A stretch of DNA of 64,000 nucleotides from the NCBI GenBank assembly GCA_958352845.1, contig CATWQC010000003.1, forward strand, positions 62,001 to 126,000, read 5' to 3'. This document shows positions 16,107-23,802 of the stretch, in pieces. The position numbers and the translations under genes are program-made. How positions within the stretch are numbered: position 1 is the stretch's first letter; each line of letters begins with the position of its first letter. Source of the DNA: an uncultured Collinsella sp. (GTDB lineage: Bacteria > Actinomycetota > Coriobacteriia > Coriobacteriales > Coriobacteriaceae). Below the pieces are notes generated by a model. The model was not told the DNA's origin, did no database searches, and worked only from the letters and a program-made list of their open reading frames with translations.

Positions 16107-17072
16107 ATGTGTACGAGTATCCGATTTACCGATAATTCTGGTCACATGTATCTGGGCCGCAACCTCGACTGGAGCTTTGACTACGGCCAACAGGTTCGCG
16201 TGATGCCGCGCGGGTTTCACATCCCGTATTCGTTTATCGACGACGCGACGGCGGTACACGCGGTGATCGGTATGTGCATCGATTACAAGAACTACCCTAT
16301 GTTCTTCGATTGCGGCAACGATGCGGGCCTCGCCGTGGCGGGTCTCAATTTCCCGGGTTATGCCGAGTATGCCGAGGGGCCGGTTGATGGAAAGACCAAT
16401 ATCGCGGCCTATGAGTTTCCCCTGTGGGTGGCAGCGACGTTCTCGACGGTCGATGAGGTCGAGGCCGCGCTGCGCGACACGGTGATTGTCGCCAAATCTG
16501 CCGGAGAGGGGCTGGGCGTGTCGCTGCTCCATTGGATTATCGGCGACAGCCAGCGCAGCATCGTGGTCGAGATGATGGCTGACGGCCTGCATGTATACGA
16601 CGATCCGGTCGACACCCTTGCCAACCAGCCGACCTTCCCGTGGCACATGGAAAACCTGCGCACCTATATCACTGCCACAAGCGATTTTCCGCAGACGGCG
16701 ACATGGCGTGGCGCCGAGCTCAAGCCCTATGGCGCGGGTGCCGGCATGCGCGGTATTCCGGGTGACTGCTATTCACCGAGCCGTTTTGTAAAGGCGGCGT
16801 ACCTCAATGCCAATTACCCGCAAAAGGAGAGCGAGACCGAAAACGTCGTCCGTATGTTCCGCTCGCTCGAAGGCGTGGTAATGATTGAGGGGGCGTCCAG
16901 GATGGGCGATGGCAAGTTCGAGAAGACTATCTACACCGGATGCTTTAGCGCGCGCACGGGCAATTATTACTACGCGATGTATGAGGATCCGTCGATTCGC
17001 TACGTGAGCCTGACAGATGCCGAGGGCGCGAGTCCCGATAGGCTCGTGGTTCCCGAGCCGCGTCGTTCGTAG
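16107..17072 (+). CDS. Bile salt hydrolase / choloylglycine hydrolase
   Basis: A 321-residue Ntn hydrolase that cleaves glycine or taurine from conjugated bile acids. After removal of Met1, Cys2 becomes the nucleophile (MCTS start). The other catalytic-site residues of known bile salt hydrolases are all found at nearly the same positions: Arg18 and Asp21 (LGRNLDW), Asn81 (AGLNFPGYA), Asn173 (LANQPTF) and Arg226 (SPSRFVKA). The length matches the Gram-positive enzymes, and no signal peptide is present (cytosolic). The start at 16107 has TAGGAGG 5 nt upstream and is required for Cys2; a longer frame was rejected. Monocistronic. Penicillin V acylase activity is the alternative, but the AGLNFPGYA motif favours bile salts. 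Confidence 0.9.
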   Translation: MCTSIRFTDNSGHMYLGRNLDWSFDYGQQVRVMPRGFHIPYSFIDDATAVHAVIGMCIDYKNYPMFFDCGNDAGLAVAGLNFPGYAEYAEGPVDGKTNIAAYEFPLWVAATFSTVDEVEAALRDTVIVAKSAGEGLGVSLLHWIIGDSQRSIVVEMMADGLHVYDDPVDTLANQPTFPWHMENLRTYITATSDFPQTATWRGAELKPYGAGAGMRGIPGDCYSPSRFVKAAYLNANYPQKESETENVVRMFRSLEGVVMIEGASRMGDGKFEKTIYTGCFSARTGNYYYAMYEDPSIRYVSLTDAEGASPDRLVVPEPRRS

Positions 17073-17095
17073 CCGATAGCTTTACTGCAATGCAA

Positions 17096-17131
17096 AGCGG
17101 TCCTGCATCTCTCGCGAGGTGCAGGGCCGCT
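17096..17131. terminator. Hairpin between convergent BSH and kup genes
   Basis: A 16-bp stem with two G-T type mismatches (AGCGGTCCTGCATCTC against GAGGTGCAGGGCCGCT) and a 4-nt loop between two convergent stops. No long T run, so probably a bidirectional 3'-end structure. Confidence 0.6.
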
Positions 17132-17151
17132 GTCGTTGATTTGTGACGTCG

Positions 17152-19383
17152 CTAGAAGTTGACGTCGTTGAGTTGTTCGCTCTCGAGGCCGTCGAGCTGT
17201 TGCTGTTCGGGCGTATCGGCGACGCTCTCGAGCAGCTCGGTGGGATCGACGTTCATGTCCCTACCGGCCTCGTTGCCGTTGACCAAGTCGTCCGAGAAGA
17301 TATCGACTTCCATTTCCTCGGCTTCCTCGATCTGAACTTCGAGCGGCACTTGGGTGCGTACGAGTTTGACTGCCGGACGCATGCGGGCAAAGAGGGGCAC
17401 GTACTCGATGATGATGGCCGAGTTCTCTAGACCGTACCAGCGTGCCGGGCTTCCGCAGGCGCGGCGGACGGCGTACTTGATGGCCATCACGCGGTGGTCG
17501 TTGCGGTTGATGTCCGTTTCGGGGGCGAGCATCTTGCGCAGCATGCAAAAACGGAAGTCGCCCACGTTGCCGCGTGTCTCGTAGATGGAGTAGGTGTGAT
17601 GCTGCGGCGGCAGCTCACCCGATGCCATCAGGTCGCCAACGATCTGGCGCAGGTAGGCATTGATGCGCTGGTTGACCTTAAAGCCCAGGTCCAGGCGCAC
17701 GCGGAACAGGAAGTCCGTGCCAAAGGTCTCGACGGAATACTCGTGCGTATAGGGCTCATCGGTAACGTACACGTTGATGAACCAGTATGCCTTGGCGCGC
17801 TTGGGATGCTTATCCAAGATGGAATAGAGCACATCGCGGTCGAGCGTGAGCGGGTCGGGGCTGTTGGTGAGGAACACCAGGTTGTCGGCAAGCACGGGAT
17901 AGGTCTCGTCGTTGCGCAGGCGGTCGAGCTGGTCAATGTACTTGGAGACGGGCAGCAGGATGGTCTGCGTGCGCTCGATGGCGGTGCCGCGGCGCCACAC
18001 GTACATAAGGCCAAACAGCAGCGCGGCCAAGAAGATCATGACATAGCCGCCGTCAAAGAACATGGTGAGGCACGAGGCAAAGAAGCACAGCTCAATGGCG
18101 CCAAAGAGCAGTGCGAAGACGCAGGCACCCAGTTTGTGCTTGAGGATGCCGGCGATGTAGCTCGTCAAAAGCGTCGTGGTCATGAGCATGGTCACGGTGA
18201 TGGCGAGGCCGTAGGCGCTCTCCATGCGCTCGGAGTTCTGGAACAGCAGCACGATGAAGATACAGCCGACCCACATGATGTTGTTGACGAGCGGAATATA
18301 GAGCTGGCCCTTGGTGTCGCTGGGGTAGTGGATGCGCAGGTGCGGCATAAGGTTGAGGCGCGTTGCCTCCGAAACCAACGAGAACGAGCCGGTGATGAGC
18401 GCCTGCGAGGCGATGATGGCCGCCACGGCCGAAAGCACGATGGCAAAGGGGCGCAGGGGCTCGGGGAGCATCATATAGAACGGGTTGACGATATCCATCG
18501 CGAGCATCTGGGGATTGGAATTGTTGGCGAGCAGCCAAGCGCCCTGACCCAGATAGTTAAGGATGAGGGCTGCCTTTACGAACGGCCAGGATGCGTAAAT
18601 GTTAGCCTTGCCCACGTGACCCATGTCCGAATAGAGCGCCTCGGCGCCGGTCGTCGACAGGAAGACGAAGCCGAGCACCATGATGCCCGAGTGGTTGATG
18701 GGCGAGAACAGGAACATGATGCCGCGAATGGGGTTGAGCGCGCGCAGGATGGACAGGTTGCCGAGCATGTTGAACAGGCCGGCGCCAGCCAGGAATAGGA
18801 ACCATAGCGTCATAAGCGGACCGAACAACTTGCCGATCGACGAGGTGCCGGCGCGCTGCATGGCAAACAGGCCGCAGATAATGATGATGGTGATGATGAT
18901 GACGTTGGTCTGGCCGTCACCCAAAAGCGCATGGCCCCACTCGATAGTGCGCAAGCCCTCGATGGCCGTGGTAACCGTGACCGCAGGGGTGAGGATGCCG
19001 TCGGCGAGCAGCGCCGCGCCGCCGATCATGGCGGGGAGAATCAGCCACGGTGCCACCTTGCGCACCAGGCTAAACAGGGCAAAGATGCCGCCTTCGTTGT
19101 GGTTGTCGGCCTTCATGGCGATAACCACGTACTTGACCGTGGTCACGAGCGTCATGGTCCAGATGACGAGCGAAAGCGCGCCCAAGATCATGTCCTCGCT
19201 GACGGTGCCGATGCCGCCGTTGTTGGCGACGATTGATTTCATGGTGTACATGGGGCTCGTGCCGATGTCGCCATAGACGACGCCGAGCGTTACGAGCAAC
19301 ATGCCAGCGGAGAGGGGAATGGCTCCGTGCCCGCCTTGACCACGCTGGTCTTGGGGGCTTGCCTCCAGTTCGTTTTGTGCCAC
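17152..19383 (-). CDS. kup: Potassium uptake protein Kup
   Basis: A 743-residue K+/H+ symporter. The family signature GVVYGDIGTSP is at residues 34-44, DNHNEGGIFAL follows TM2, and the region to about 440 holds about 12 membrane segments (e.g. FLSTTGAEALYSDMGH). The cytoplasmic C-terminal domain (DPLTLDRDVLYSIL, then YETRGNVGDFRF) is normal, with an extra acidic tail of about 70 residues (EEAEEMEVDIFSDD, ESEQLNDVNF). The GTG at 19383 was preferred because AAGGGAG lies 5 nt upstream; the in-frame ATG at 19401 precedes that ribosome site and has none of its own. An 8-bp stem hairpin lies immediately upstream. Monocistronic. Confidence 0.92.
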   Translation of the reverse strand: MAQNELEASPQDQRGQGGHGAIPLSAGMLLVTLGVVYGDIGTSPMYTMKSIVANNGGIGTVSEDMILGALSLVIWTMTLVTTVKYVVIAMKADNHNEGGIFALFSLVRKVAPWLILPAMIGGAALLADGILTPAVTVTTAIEGLRTIEWGHALLGDGQTNVIIITIIIICGLFAMQRAGTSSIGKLFGPLMTLWFLFLAGAGLFNMLGNLSILRALNPIRGIMFLFSPINHSGIMVLGFVFLSTTGAEALYSDMGHVGKANIYASWPFVKAALILNYLGQGAWLLANNSNPQMLAMDIVNPFYMMLPEPLRPFAIVLSAVAAIIASQALITGSFSLVSEATRLNLMPHLRIHYPSDTKGQLYIPLVNNIMWVGCIFIVLLFQNSERMESAYGLAITVTMLMTTTLLTSYIAGILKHKLGACVFALLFGAIELCFFASCLTMFFDGGYVMIFLAALLFGLMYVWRRGTAIERTQTILLPVSKYIDQLDRLRNDETYPVLADNLVFLTNSPDPLTLDRDVLYSILDKHPKRAKAYWFINVYVTDEPYTHEYSVETFGTDFLFRVRLDLGFKVNQRINAYLRQIVGDLMASGELPPQHHTYSIYETRGNVGDFRFCMLRKMLAPETDINRNDHRVMAIKYAVRRACGSPARWYGLENSAIIIEYVPLFARMRPAVKLVRTQVPLEVQIEEAEEMEVDIFSDDLVNGNEAGRDMNVDPTELLESVADTPEQQQLDGLESEQLNDVNF

Positions 19384-19403
19384 GTGGACTCCCTTGGACA
19401 TCC

Positions 19404-19428
19404 GGTTATCTATCTAGGACAGATAACC
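19404..19428 (-). promoter_or_regulatory. Hairpin in the kup leader
   Basis: GGTTATCT (19404-19411) and AGATAACC (19421-19428) form a perfect 8-bp inverted repeat with a 9-nt loop, ending 8 nt before the kup ribosome site. It may be an operator or an RNA structure affecting translation. It does not match a c-di-AMP riboswitch. Confidence 0.5.
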
Positions 19429-19483
19429 TTTATGCCGTCTTTATACATACAAGAGCAGTTTGGCACATTGGTTAGCTTTAGAC

Positions 19484-19507
19484 AATAATCCCCAGATGGG
19501 GATTATT
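19484..19507. promoter_or_regulatory. Perfect 24-bp palindrome between the EamA gene and kup
   Basis: AATAATCCCC (19484-19493), AGAT, GGGGATTATT (19498-19507): 10-bp arms without mismatch. It sits 35 nt past the stop of the EamA gene and about 100 nt upstream of kup. It lacks a T tract, so it may be a weak terminator for EamA or an operator for kup. Confidence 0.5.
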
Positions 19508-19541
19508 CATATACGCAGGCAGCATTTCAAAGCGGGGGCTA

Positions 19542-20453
19542 TTAAGCACGTGCTGCTTGAGCGATACCGGCTTTGGCGTTTGCGCGTTTGCCGGCGAGTT
19601 CGCAAAAGATCGCGCCGCCGATGATAAGCGCGGCGCCCATCAGACGGACCGGTGTTATGGCTTCGCCCAAAAGGACGGCCGAGAACACGACCGCCGAAAG
19701 CGGCTCGAGGTAGCCGACGACCGCGACGGTCTGGACGGGCAGCTTGGCGACAGCGCTAAAGTAGAGCAGGCAACCGATGCCGGTGTTGACGACGCCGAGC
19801 ATGACGACGGCGCGCCAATCAATATTGGCGGCGACGCCGGCGGACAGGAATGAGGGGGCGCCCTGCGTGATGAGCGTGAGGACCAGCGCGGTCACAAAGG
19901 CTGCGCTCACCTGGAGCGCGGAGTTCTCAAGGCCTTCGATGTGTGGCGCACCCTTGCTGGCGATGACCATCAGCGCATAGCAAAATGCCGAGGCGATTCC
20001 GCAGGCGATACCAGCAATGGGCATATTGCCGCCTAGACCTTGCGCTGCAATGAGAAAAGCACCGCAAGCGACGGCGATAAAGCCGGCGATTTTGCCGCCG
20101 GTCAGCTTTTCGCCAAAGATGAGCGGGGAGAGCGCCATGACAATGATGGGGCCGCAGTAGTACAGCAGCGAGGATACGCCGACGCCGATCGTCTGGTAGG
20201 CGCGGAACAGAAAAATCCAGCTGGCGCCCAGCGCGGCTCCCGAGAGGAGGAGGGCTACGGCTTCGCGGGGGCGAGATGGCGCCTGCAGCTTATGGCGTTG
20301 GGTGATGACGAGGATGGTGACAAGCGAGAGTGCGCCCAAAAACGTGCGTAGTAGCACGATATCGGAGCTCGGCAGCGCGATGGCAGCGGCGATGATGCCG
20401 TTGGAGCCAAACAATAGCAATGCTGCTAAGTACGTAAGCAGTCCGTTGTTCAT
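19542..20453 (-). CDS. EamA/DMT-family transporter
   Basis: A 303-residue drug/metabolite transporter with two EamA repeats and ten hydrophobic helices. Typical features are LFGSNGIIAA at the start, IFLFRAYQTIGVGVSSLLYYCGPI in the first repeat, and LPVQTVAVVGYLEPLSAVVFSAVLLGE plus GAALIIGGAI in the second. It probably exports or imports a small metabolite; the substrate is not evident. It is transcribed divergently from a LysR gene, with a shared intergenic region holding a GTTCAC/GTGAAC palindrome, so control by that regulator is likely. Confidence 0.88.
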   Translation of the reverse strand: MNNGLLTYLAALLLFGSNGIIAAAIALPSSDIVLLRTFLGALSLVTILVITQRHKLQAPSRPREAVALLLSGAALGASWIFLFRAYQTIGVGVSSLLYYCGPIIVMALSPLIFGEKLTGGKIAGFIAVACGAFLIAAQGLGGNMPIAGIACGIASAFCYALMVIASKGAPHIEGLENSALQVSAAFVTALVLTLITQGAPSFLSAGVAANIDWRAVVMLGVVNTGIGCLLYFSAVAKLPVQTVAVVGYLEPLSAVVFSAVLLGEAITPVRLMGAALIIGGAIFCELAGKRANAKAGIAQAARA

Positions 20454-20482
20454 GCGCTGACATCCCCTCTATATCCGTGCAT

Positions 20483-20499
20483 GTTCACTATGGGTGAAC
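20483..20499. promoter_or_regulatory. Likely LysR operator in the divergent EamA/LysR region
   Basis: GTTCAC (20483-20488), 5-nt spacer, GTGAAC (20494-20499). It lies between the EamA start (20453) and a TATAAT at 20521-20526 that is a candidate -10 for the LysR gene. Confidence 0.5.
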
Positions 20500-20571
20500 T
20501 GGCTATAGAAGAAAAGCGAATATAATGCATAGATAACATGACAAAAGCTCATGCATGGGTGGAGGGGTGCC

Positions 20572-21429
20572 GTGGAAACGAATGTTCAAAAGATGCAGGT
20601 GCTGCTGGAGACCGTGCGCGCCGGAAGCTTTACGCGCGCCGCCGAGCGGCTGAGCTATTCGCAGTCGGGCGTGAGCCGTATGGTGGCCGATCTTGAGGCC
20701 GACTGGGGCTTTAAAGTTCTCGATAGAAGCCGCGAGGGCGTAGTACTTTCTGCCGACGGGCGGCAAGTTATGCCGGCGGTCGAGGCGCTCTGTGAGGAAT
20801 TCACTCGCTTGCAGCGACGGGTGGATGAGATGCGTGGGCTCATGCGCGGCAAAATCTGCATCGGTACGTTTTCGAGTGTGGCGACCCACGTGCTGCCGCC
20901 GGTGATTGCGCACTTTCGCGCCGATCACCCGGACGTCGATTACGAGTTGCTGATGGGTGATTACTCCGAGATTGAGCAATGGGTGGCGGAAGGCCGCTGC
21001 GACCTGGGCTTTATTCCGCGCGAACCACGCGGCGCCGGCATAGCGTCGCGGCCGTTGGTGCAAGACGAGCTGATGGCCGTGGTGCCAGCGGACTCCTCGC
21101 TTGCCACCGCGGAGGTCGTTTCCCTTGCCGATTTGGCCAACGAGCAGTTTATTCTGCTGGAACGCGGCACCGATGACGAGATTACGCCGCTGTTTCGTCG
21201 CGCGGGCCTGACGGTGCGTTCTAAGCTGTCGACCTGGGATGACTATGCGATTATGGCTATGGTCGAGGACGGCCTGGGCGTGAGCATTCTTCCGGCGCTC
21301 ATCTTGCGCCGCTGCCAGTTCGATGTTGCCGTGCGCCCACTCGAGGGACATCCTCATCGGCAGATCAACGCAATATACCGCACCGCTGACGTTTCGCTTG
21401 CCGCTGCTCGACTCCTTGAATATCTATAA
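20572..21429 (+). CDS. LysR-family transcriptional regulator
   Basis: A 285-residue LysR regulator: wHTH at residues about 4-63 (MQVLLETVRAGSFTRAAERLSYSQSGVSRMV), then an effector domain with GKICIGTFSSVATHVLP and a second lobe (EQFILLERGTDDE, AMVEDGLGVSILPA). The GTG at 20572 is 4 nt from GGAGGGG and was preferred over an ATG at 20551. It is divergent from the EamA transporter gene, the usual arrangement of a LysR protein with its target, and resembles regulators of DMT exporters. The inducer is unknown. Confidence 0.9.
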   Translation: METNVQKMQVLLETVRAGSFTRAAERLSYSQSGVSRMVADLEADWGFKVLDRSREGVVLSADGRQVMPAVEALCEEFTRLQRRVDEMRGLMRGKICIGTFSSVATHVLPPVIAHFRADHPDVDYELLMGDYSEIEQWVAEGRCDLGFIPREPRGAGIASRPLVQDELMAVVPADSSLATAEVVSLADLANEQFILLERGTDDEITPLFRRAGLTVRSKLSTWDDYAIMAMVEDGLGVSILPALILRRCQFDVAVRPLEGHPHRQINAIYRTADVSLAAARLLEYL

Positions 21430-21488
21430 AAGCGCGTATCCGTTGTCCACTTTGGGACAATCCTCGGGGTTCGGTACATTTTATTGTG

Positions 21489-21570
21489 AAATTGAACTTT
21501 CGGATAATGCGCCGCGTTATACTGCTGCCTAAATTGAACTCTGGTTCAATTCGTGTTCTATAAATTGAAC
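21489..21570 (+). promoter_or_regulatory. AAATTGAAC repeat operator upstream of the HTH-AlaA gene
   Basis: AAATTGAAC occurs at 21489-21497, 21531-21539 and 21562-21570. The middle copy is the left arm of a perfect palindrome (AATTGAAC at 21532-21539, TCTG, GTTCAATT at 21544-21551). TATACT at 21518-21523 could be the -10, placing the repeats across the promoter. The Cro/CI-type HTH of the gene downstream is the obvious candidate ligand. Confidence 0.65.
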
Positions 21571-21591
21571 TTTGCCAGCAAGGAGGTTCTA

Positions 21592-23112
21592 GTGGCCCAA
21601 GAGACGTTTAGCGATCGCCTGCGACAGACTATGTCCGATCGCGACGTTCGCCAGTCGGACGTAATCCGCGCATCGGAGATGCTCGGCAAAAAACTCGGCA
21701 AGAGTCAGATGAGCCAATATGTGAGCGGCAAGACGATTCCGCGGCGCGATGTGGCAGAGCTGCTCGCCTGCATTTTGGAGGTCGATGTTACCTGGCTGCT
21801 TGCCGGTGACGCCGATCAAGGCGAGGCATCATCGCCCCGTAACGTTTCCAAGCCCGAACCCCATCCCTCAGCTCAAATTCCAAGGAGCACCACCATGCGT
21901 ACTTTTTCTAAATCCACCAAGCTTGATAACGTCCTGTATGATGTGCGCGGTCCCGTCGTCGACGAGGCCGCCCGTATGGAGGACGAGGGCGAGCGCATCC
22001 TCAAGCTCAATATCGGCAACCCGGCGCCCTTCGGTTTCCGCACGCCCGACGAGGTCATCAAGGACATGCGCCAGCAGCTGCCCGACTGCGAAGGCTATTC
22101 CAACTCGCGCGGTCTGTTCTCTGCGCGCAAGGCGATTATGCAGTACTCGCAGATCAAGGGCCTGCCCAATGTTCAGATGGAGCACATCTACACGGGCAAC
22201 GGCGTGTCCGAGCTCATTCAGCTTTCGATGAACGCGCTGCTCGACAATGGCGACGAGATTCTGATCCCCAGCCCCGACTATCCGCTTTGGACGGCGTGCG
22301 CAACCCTTGCCGGCGGCCATCCCGTGCACTATCTGTGCGATGAGCAGGCCGATTGGTATCCCGATCTGCAGGATATGGAGTCCAAGATCACGAGCGCGAC
22401 CAAGGCCCTCGTCATCATCAACCCCAACAACCCCACGGGCTCGGTCTACCCGCGCGAGGTGCTCGAGGGCATCGTCGAGGTTGCGCGCAGGCACCAGCTC
22501 ATGATCTTTGCCGATGAGATCTACGACCGTCTGTGCATGGACGGCTACGAGCACGTCTCGATTGCCTCGCTCGCTCCCGATCTGCCCTGCGTCACCTTTA
22601 GCGGCCTTTCCAAGTCGCACATGATTGCGGGCTATCGTATTGGCTGGATGGTGCTTTCGGGCAACCAGCGCTGTATGAGCGATTTCATCATGGGCATCAA
22701 CATGCTCTCTAACATGCGCCTGTGCTCCAACGTGCCGGCTCAGTCGATCGTCCAGACGGCACTCGGTGGCCATCAGTCCGTTAACGACTACATCCGTCCC
22801 GGCGGCCGTGTCTACGAGCAGCGCAACTTTGTGTATGAGGCGCTCAACAAGATTGACGGCATCTCGGTGGTTAAGCCGCGTGCGGCGTTCTACATCTTCC
22901 CCAAGATGGATGTGAAGAAGTTCAACATCACCGATGACGAGCAGTTCGCCCTCGACCTGCTGCACGAGAAGAAGATCCTGATCACGCGCGGCGGCGGCTT
23001 CAACTGGGCTGAGCCCGACCACTTCCGCATCGTGTACCTGCCGCGCATGGAAGTGCTCAAAGAGTCGCTCGAAGACCTCGCCGACTTCTTCGATCATTAC
23101 CGTCAAAGCTAA
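21592..23112 (+). CDS. alaA: HTH domain fused to alanine aminotransferase (AlaA-like)
   Basis: A 506-residue fusion. Residues about 3-75 are a lambda-repressor-type HTH (FSDRLRQTMSDRDVRQSDVI, then QMSQYVSGKTIPRRDVAELLA), followed by a polar linker. From Met102 the sequence aligns end to end with the 405-residue alanine/glutamate-pyruvate aminotransferase AlaA: KSTKLDNVLYDVRGPV, LNIGNPAPFGF, GYSNSRGLFSARKAIMQ, PSPDYPLWTA, NPNNPTGSVY, the PLP lysine in SGLSKSHMIAGYR, and a C-terminal HFRIVYLPR. The GTG at 21592 has AAGGAGG 5 nt upstream. The ATG of residue 102 (21895) has its own AAGGAG, so a free AlaA may also be made. Repeats upstream suggest autoregulation. Confidence 0.92.
   Translation: MAQETFSDRLRQTMSDRDVRQSDVIRASEMLGKKLGKSQMSQYVSGKTIPRRDVAELLACILEVDVTWLLAGDADQGEASSPRNVSKPEPHPSAQIPRSTTMRTFSKSTKLDNVLYDVRGPVVDEAARMEDEGERILKLNIGNPAPFGFRTPDEVIKDMRQQLPDCEGYSNSRGLFSARKAIMQYSQIKGLPNVQMEHIYTGNGVSELIQLSMNALLDNGDEILIPSPDYPLWTACATLAGGHPVHYLCDEQADWYPDLQDMESKITSATKALVIINPNNPTGSVYPREVLEGIVEVARRHQLMIFADEIYDRLCMDGYEHVSIASLAPDLPCVTFSGLSKSHMIAGYRIGWMVLSGNQRCMSDFIMGINMLSNMRLCSNVPAQSIVQTALGGHQSVNDYIRPGGRVYEQRNFVYEALNKIDGISVVKPRAAFYIFPKMDVKKFNITDDEQFALDLLHEKKILITRGGGFNWAEPDHFRIVYLPRMEVLKESLEDLADFFDHYRQS
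21882..21897 (+). promoter_or_regulatory. Internal ribosome site and start for free AlaA
   Basis: AAGGAG at 21882-21887 and ATG at 21895 (7-nt spacing) lie inside the HTH-AlaA frame, exactly where the homology to stand-alone AlaA (405 residues) begins. Confidence 0.55.
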
Positions 23113-23132
23113 GGGATAGAGGCTCTATACAA

Positions 23133-23175
23133 TCGAAAGCTCCCTGCAGTTGCTTGGCTGCAGGGAGCTTTCTTG
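23133..23175. terminator. Bidirectional terminator between alaA fusion and deformylase
   Basis: A perfect 14-bp stem (AAAGCTCCCTGCAG with complement), 8-nt loop, T-rich on the plus side (TTTCTT) and A/T-rich on the other. It serves two convergent genes. Confidence 0.8.
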
Positions 23176-23186
23176 AATCAGTGGAA

Positions 23187-23597
23187 CTAAATAACAATTC
23201 CGTTGCAGTGGTCGATTTCGTGCTGGATGATCTCGGCGGTGTAGCCCGAGAAGTTTTTGATGCGGCGGACGAAGTTCTCGTCCAAATACTCAACCTTAAT
23301 GCGGCGATAGCGGGTACAGGGACGCTCGCCGATCAGCGAGAGGCACCCTTCGCTCGTCTGATAGGCATTGACCTGCTCAAGAATTTGAGGATTGTACATC
23401 AGGAGCGTCCTGTTGCCGTCCTTTACGCAGATGATGCGTTTGCGCACGCCGATCATGTTGGCGGCGAGGCCCACGCACTCGCGCTCATGCTCGTGGAGTG
23501 TATCTAGGAGATCCTGCCCGGTCGCGGCATCGTCGGGTCCCGCGTCTTCGGAAGGCAGACGCAAAAAGAACTCGGATTTCATGATGGGCTTAATCAT
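23187..23597 (-). CDS. def: Peptide deformylase
   Basis: A 136-residue peptide deformylase with all three motifs intact: GLAANMIG (motif 1), SEGCLS (motif 2, metal Cys) and IIQHEIDHCNG (motif 3, HExxH). It removes the N-formyl group from nascent polypeptides. The ATG at 23597 follows GAGGAG; a longer open frame to 23813 is not supported. It is shorter than E. coli Def at the C terminus but typical of the small Firmicutes-like form. Compared with the homologue at 15556-15975, which has Met for the catalytic Glu, this one should be the working enzyme of the pair. Monocistronic. Confidence 0.92.
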   Translation of the reverse strand: MIKPIMKSEFFLRLPSEDAGPDDAATGQDLLDTLHEHERECVGLAANMIGVRKRIICVKDGNRTLLMYNPQILEQVNAYQTSEGCLSLIGERPCTRYRRIKVEYLDENFVRRIKNFSGYTAEIIQHEIDHCNGIVI

Positions 23598-23726
23598 GGC
23601 GGGCTCCTCATGTCTTATGCTTTCGTGGACTTTTAATAATAGCGCGGAAGGAAAGCTGTGCGTCCGCGTTACAATCTTTCGAGGTTGGACCATGTTGTCA
23701 GACTCGTCGTGTACGGCGTCTGGCGT

Positions 23727-23754
23727 AAGTCTAGGGCTCATTTTTCGCCCTGGA
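23727..23754 (+). promoter_or_regulatory. Hairpin in the leader of the MFS gene
   Basis: AGTCTAGGGC and GCCCTGGACT pair with one G-T position around a T-rich loop, about 50 nt before the MFS start. It could be an attenuator; there is no clear T tract after it. Confidence 0.35.
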
Positions 23755-23802
23755 CTGTTCCTCTGGGGCGATGCGATTGTCGTTCTAAGAGGAAGGAATT
23801 TC

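Noticed and set aside
16644..16646. BSH as a penicillin acylase
   Set aside because: The AGLNFPGYA motif and residue set favour bile salt hydrolase; kept only as an alternative.
17494..18798. 434-codon plus-strand frame inside kup
   Set aside because: Antisense to a clear Kup transporter; composition is His/Gln/Glu-rich without any domain.
19402..19541. c-di-AMP (ydaO) riboswitch upstream of kup
   Set aside because: The leader is too short and lacks the aptamer's conserved boxes.
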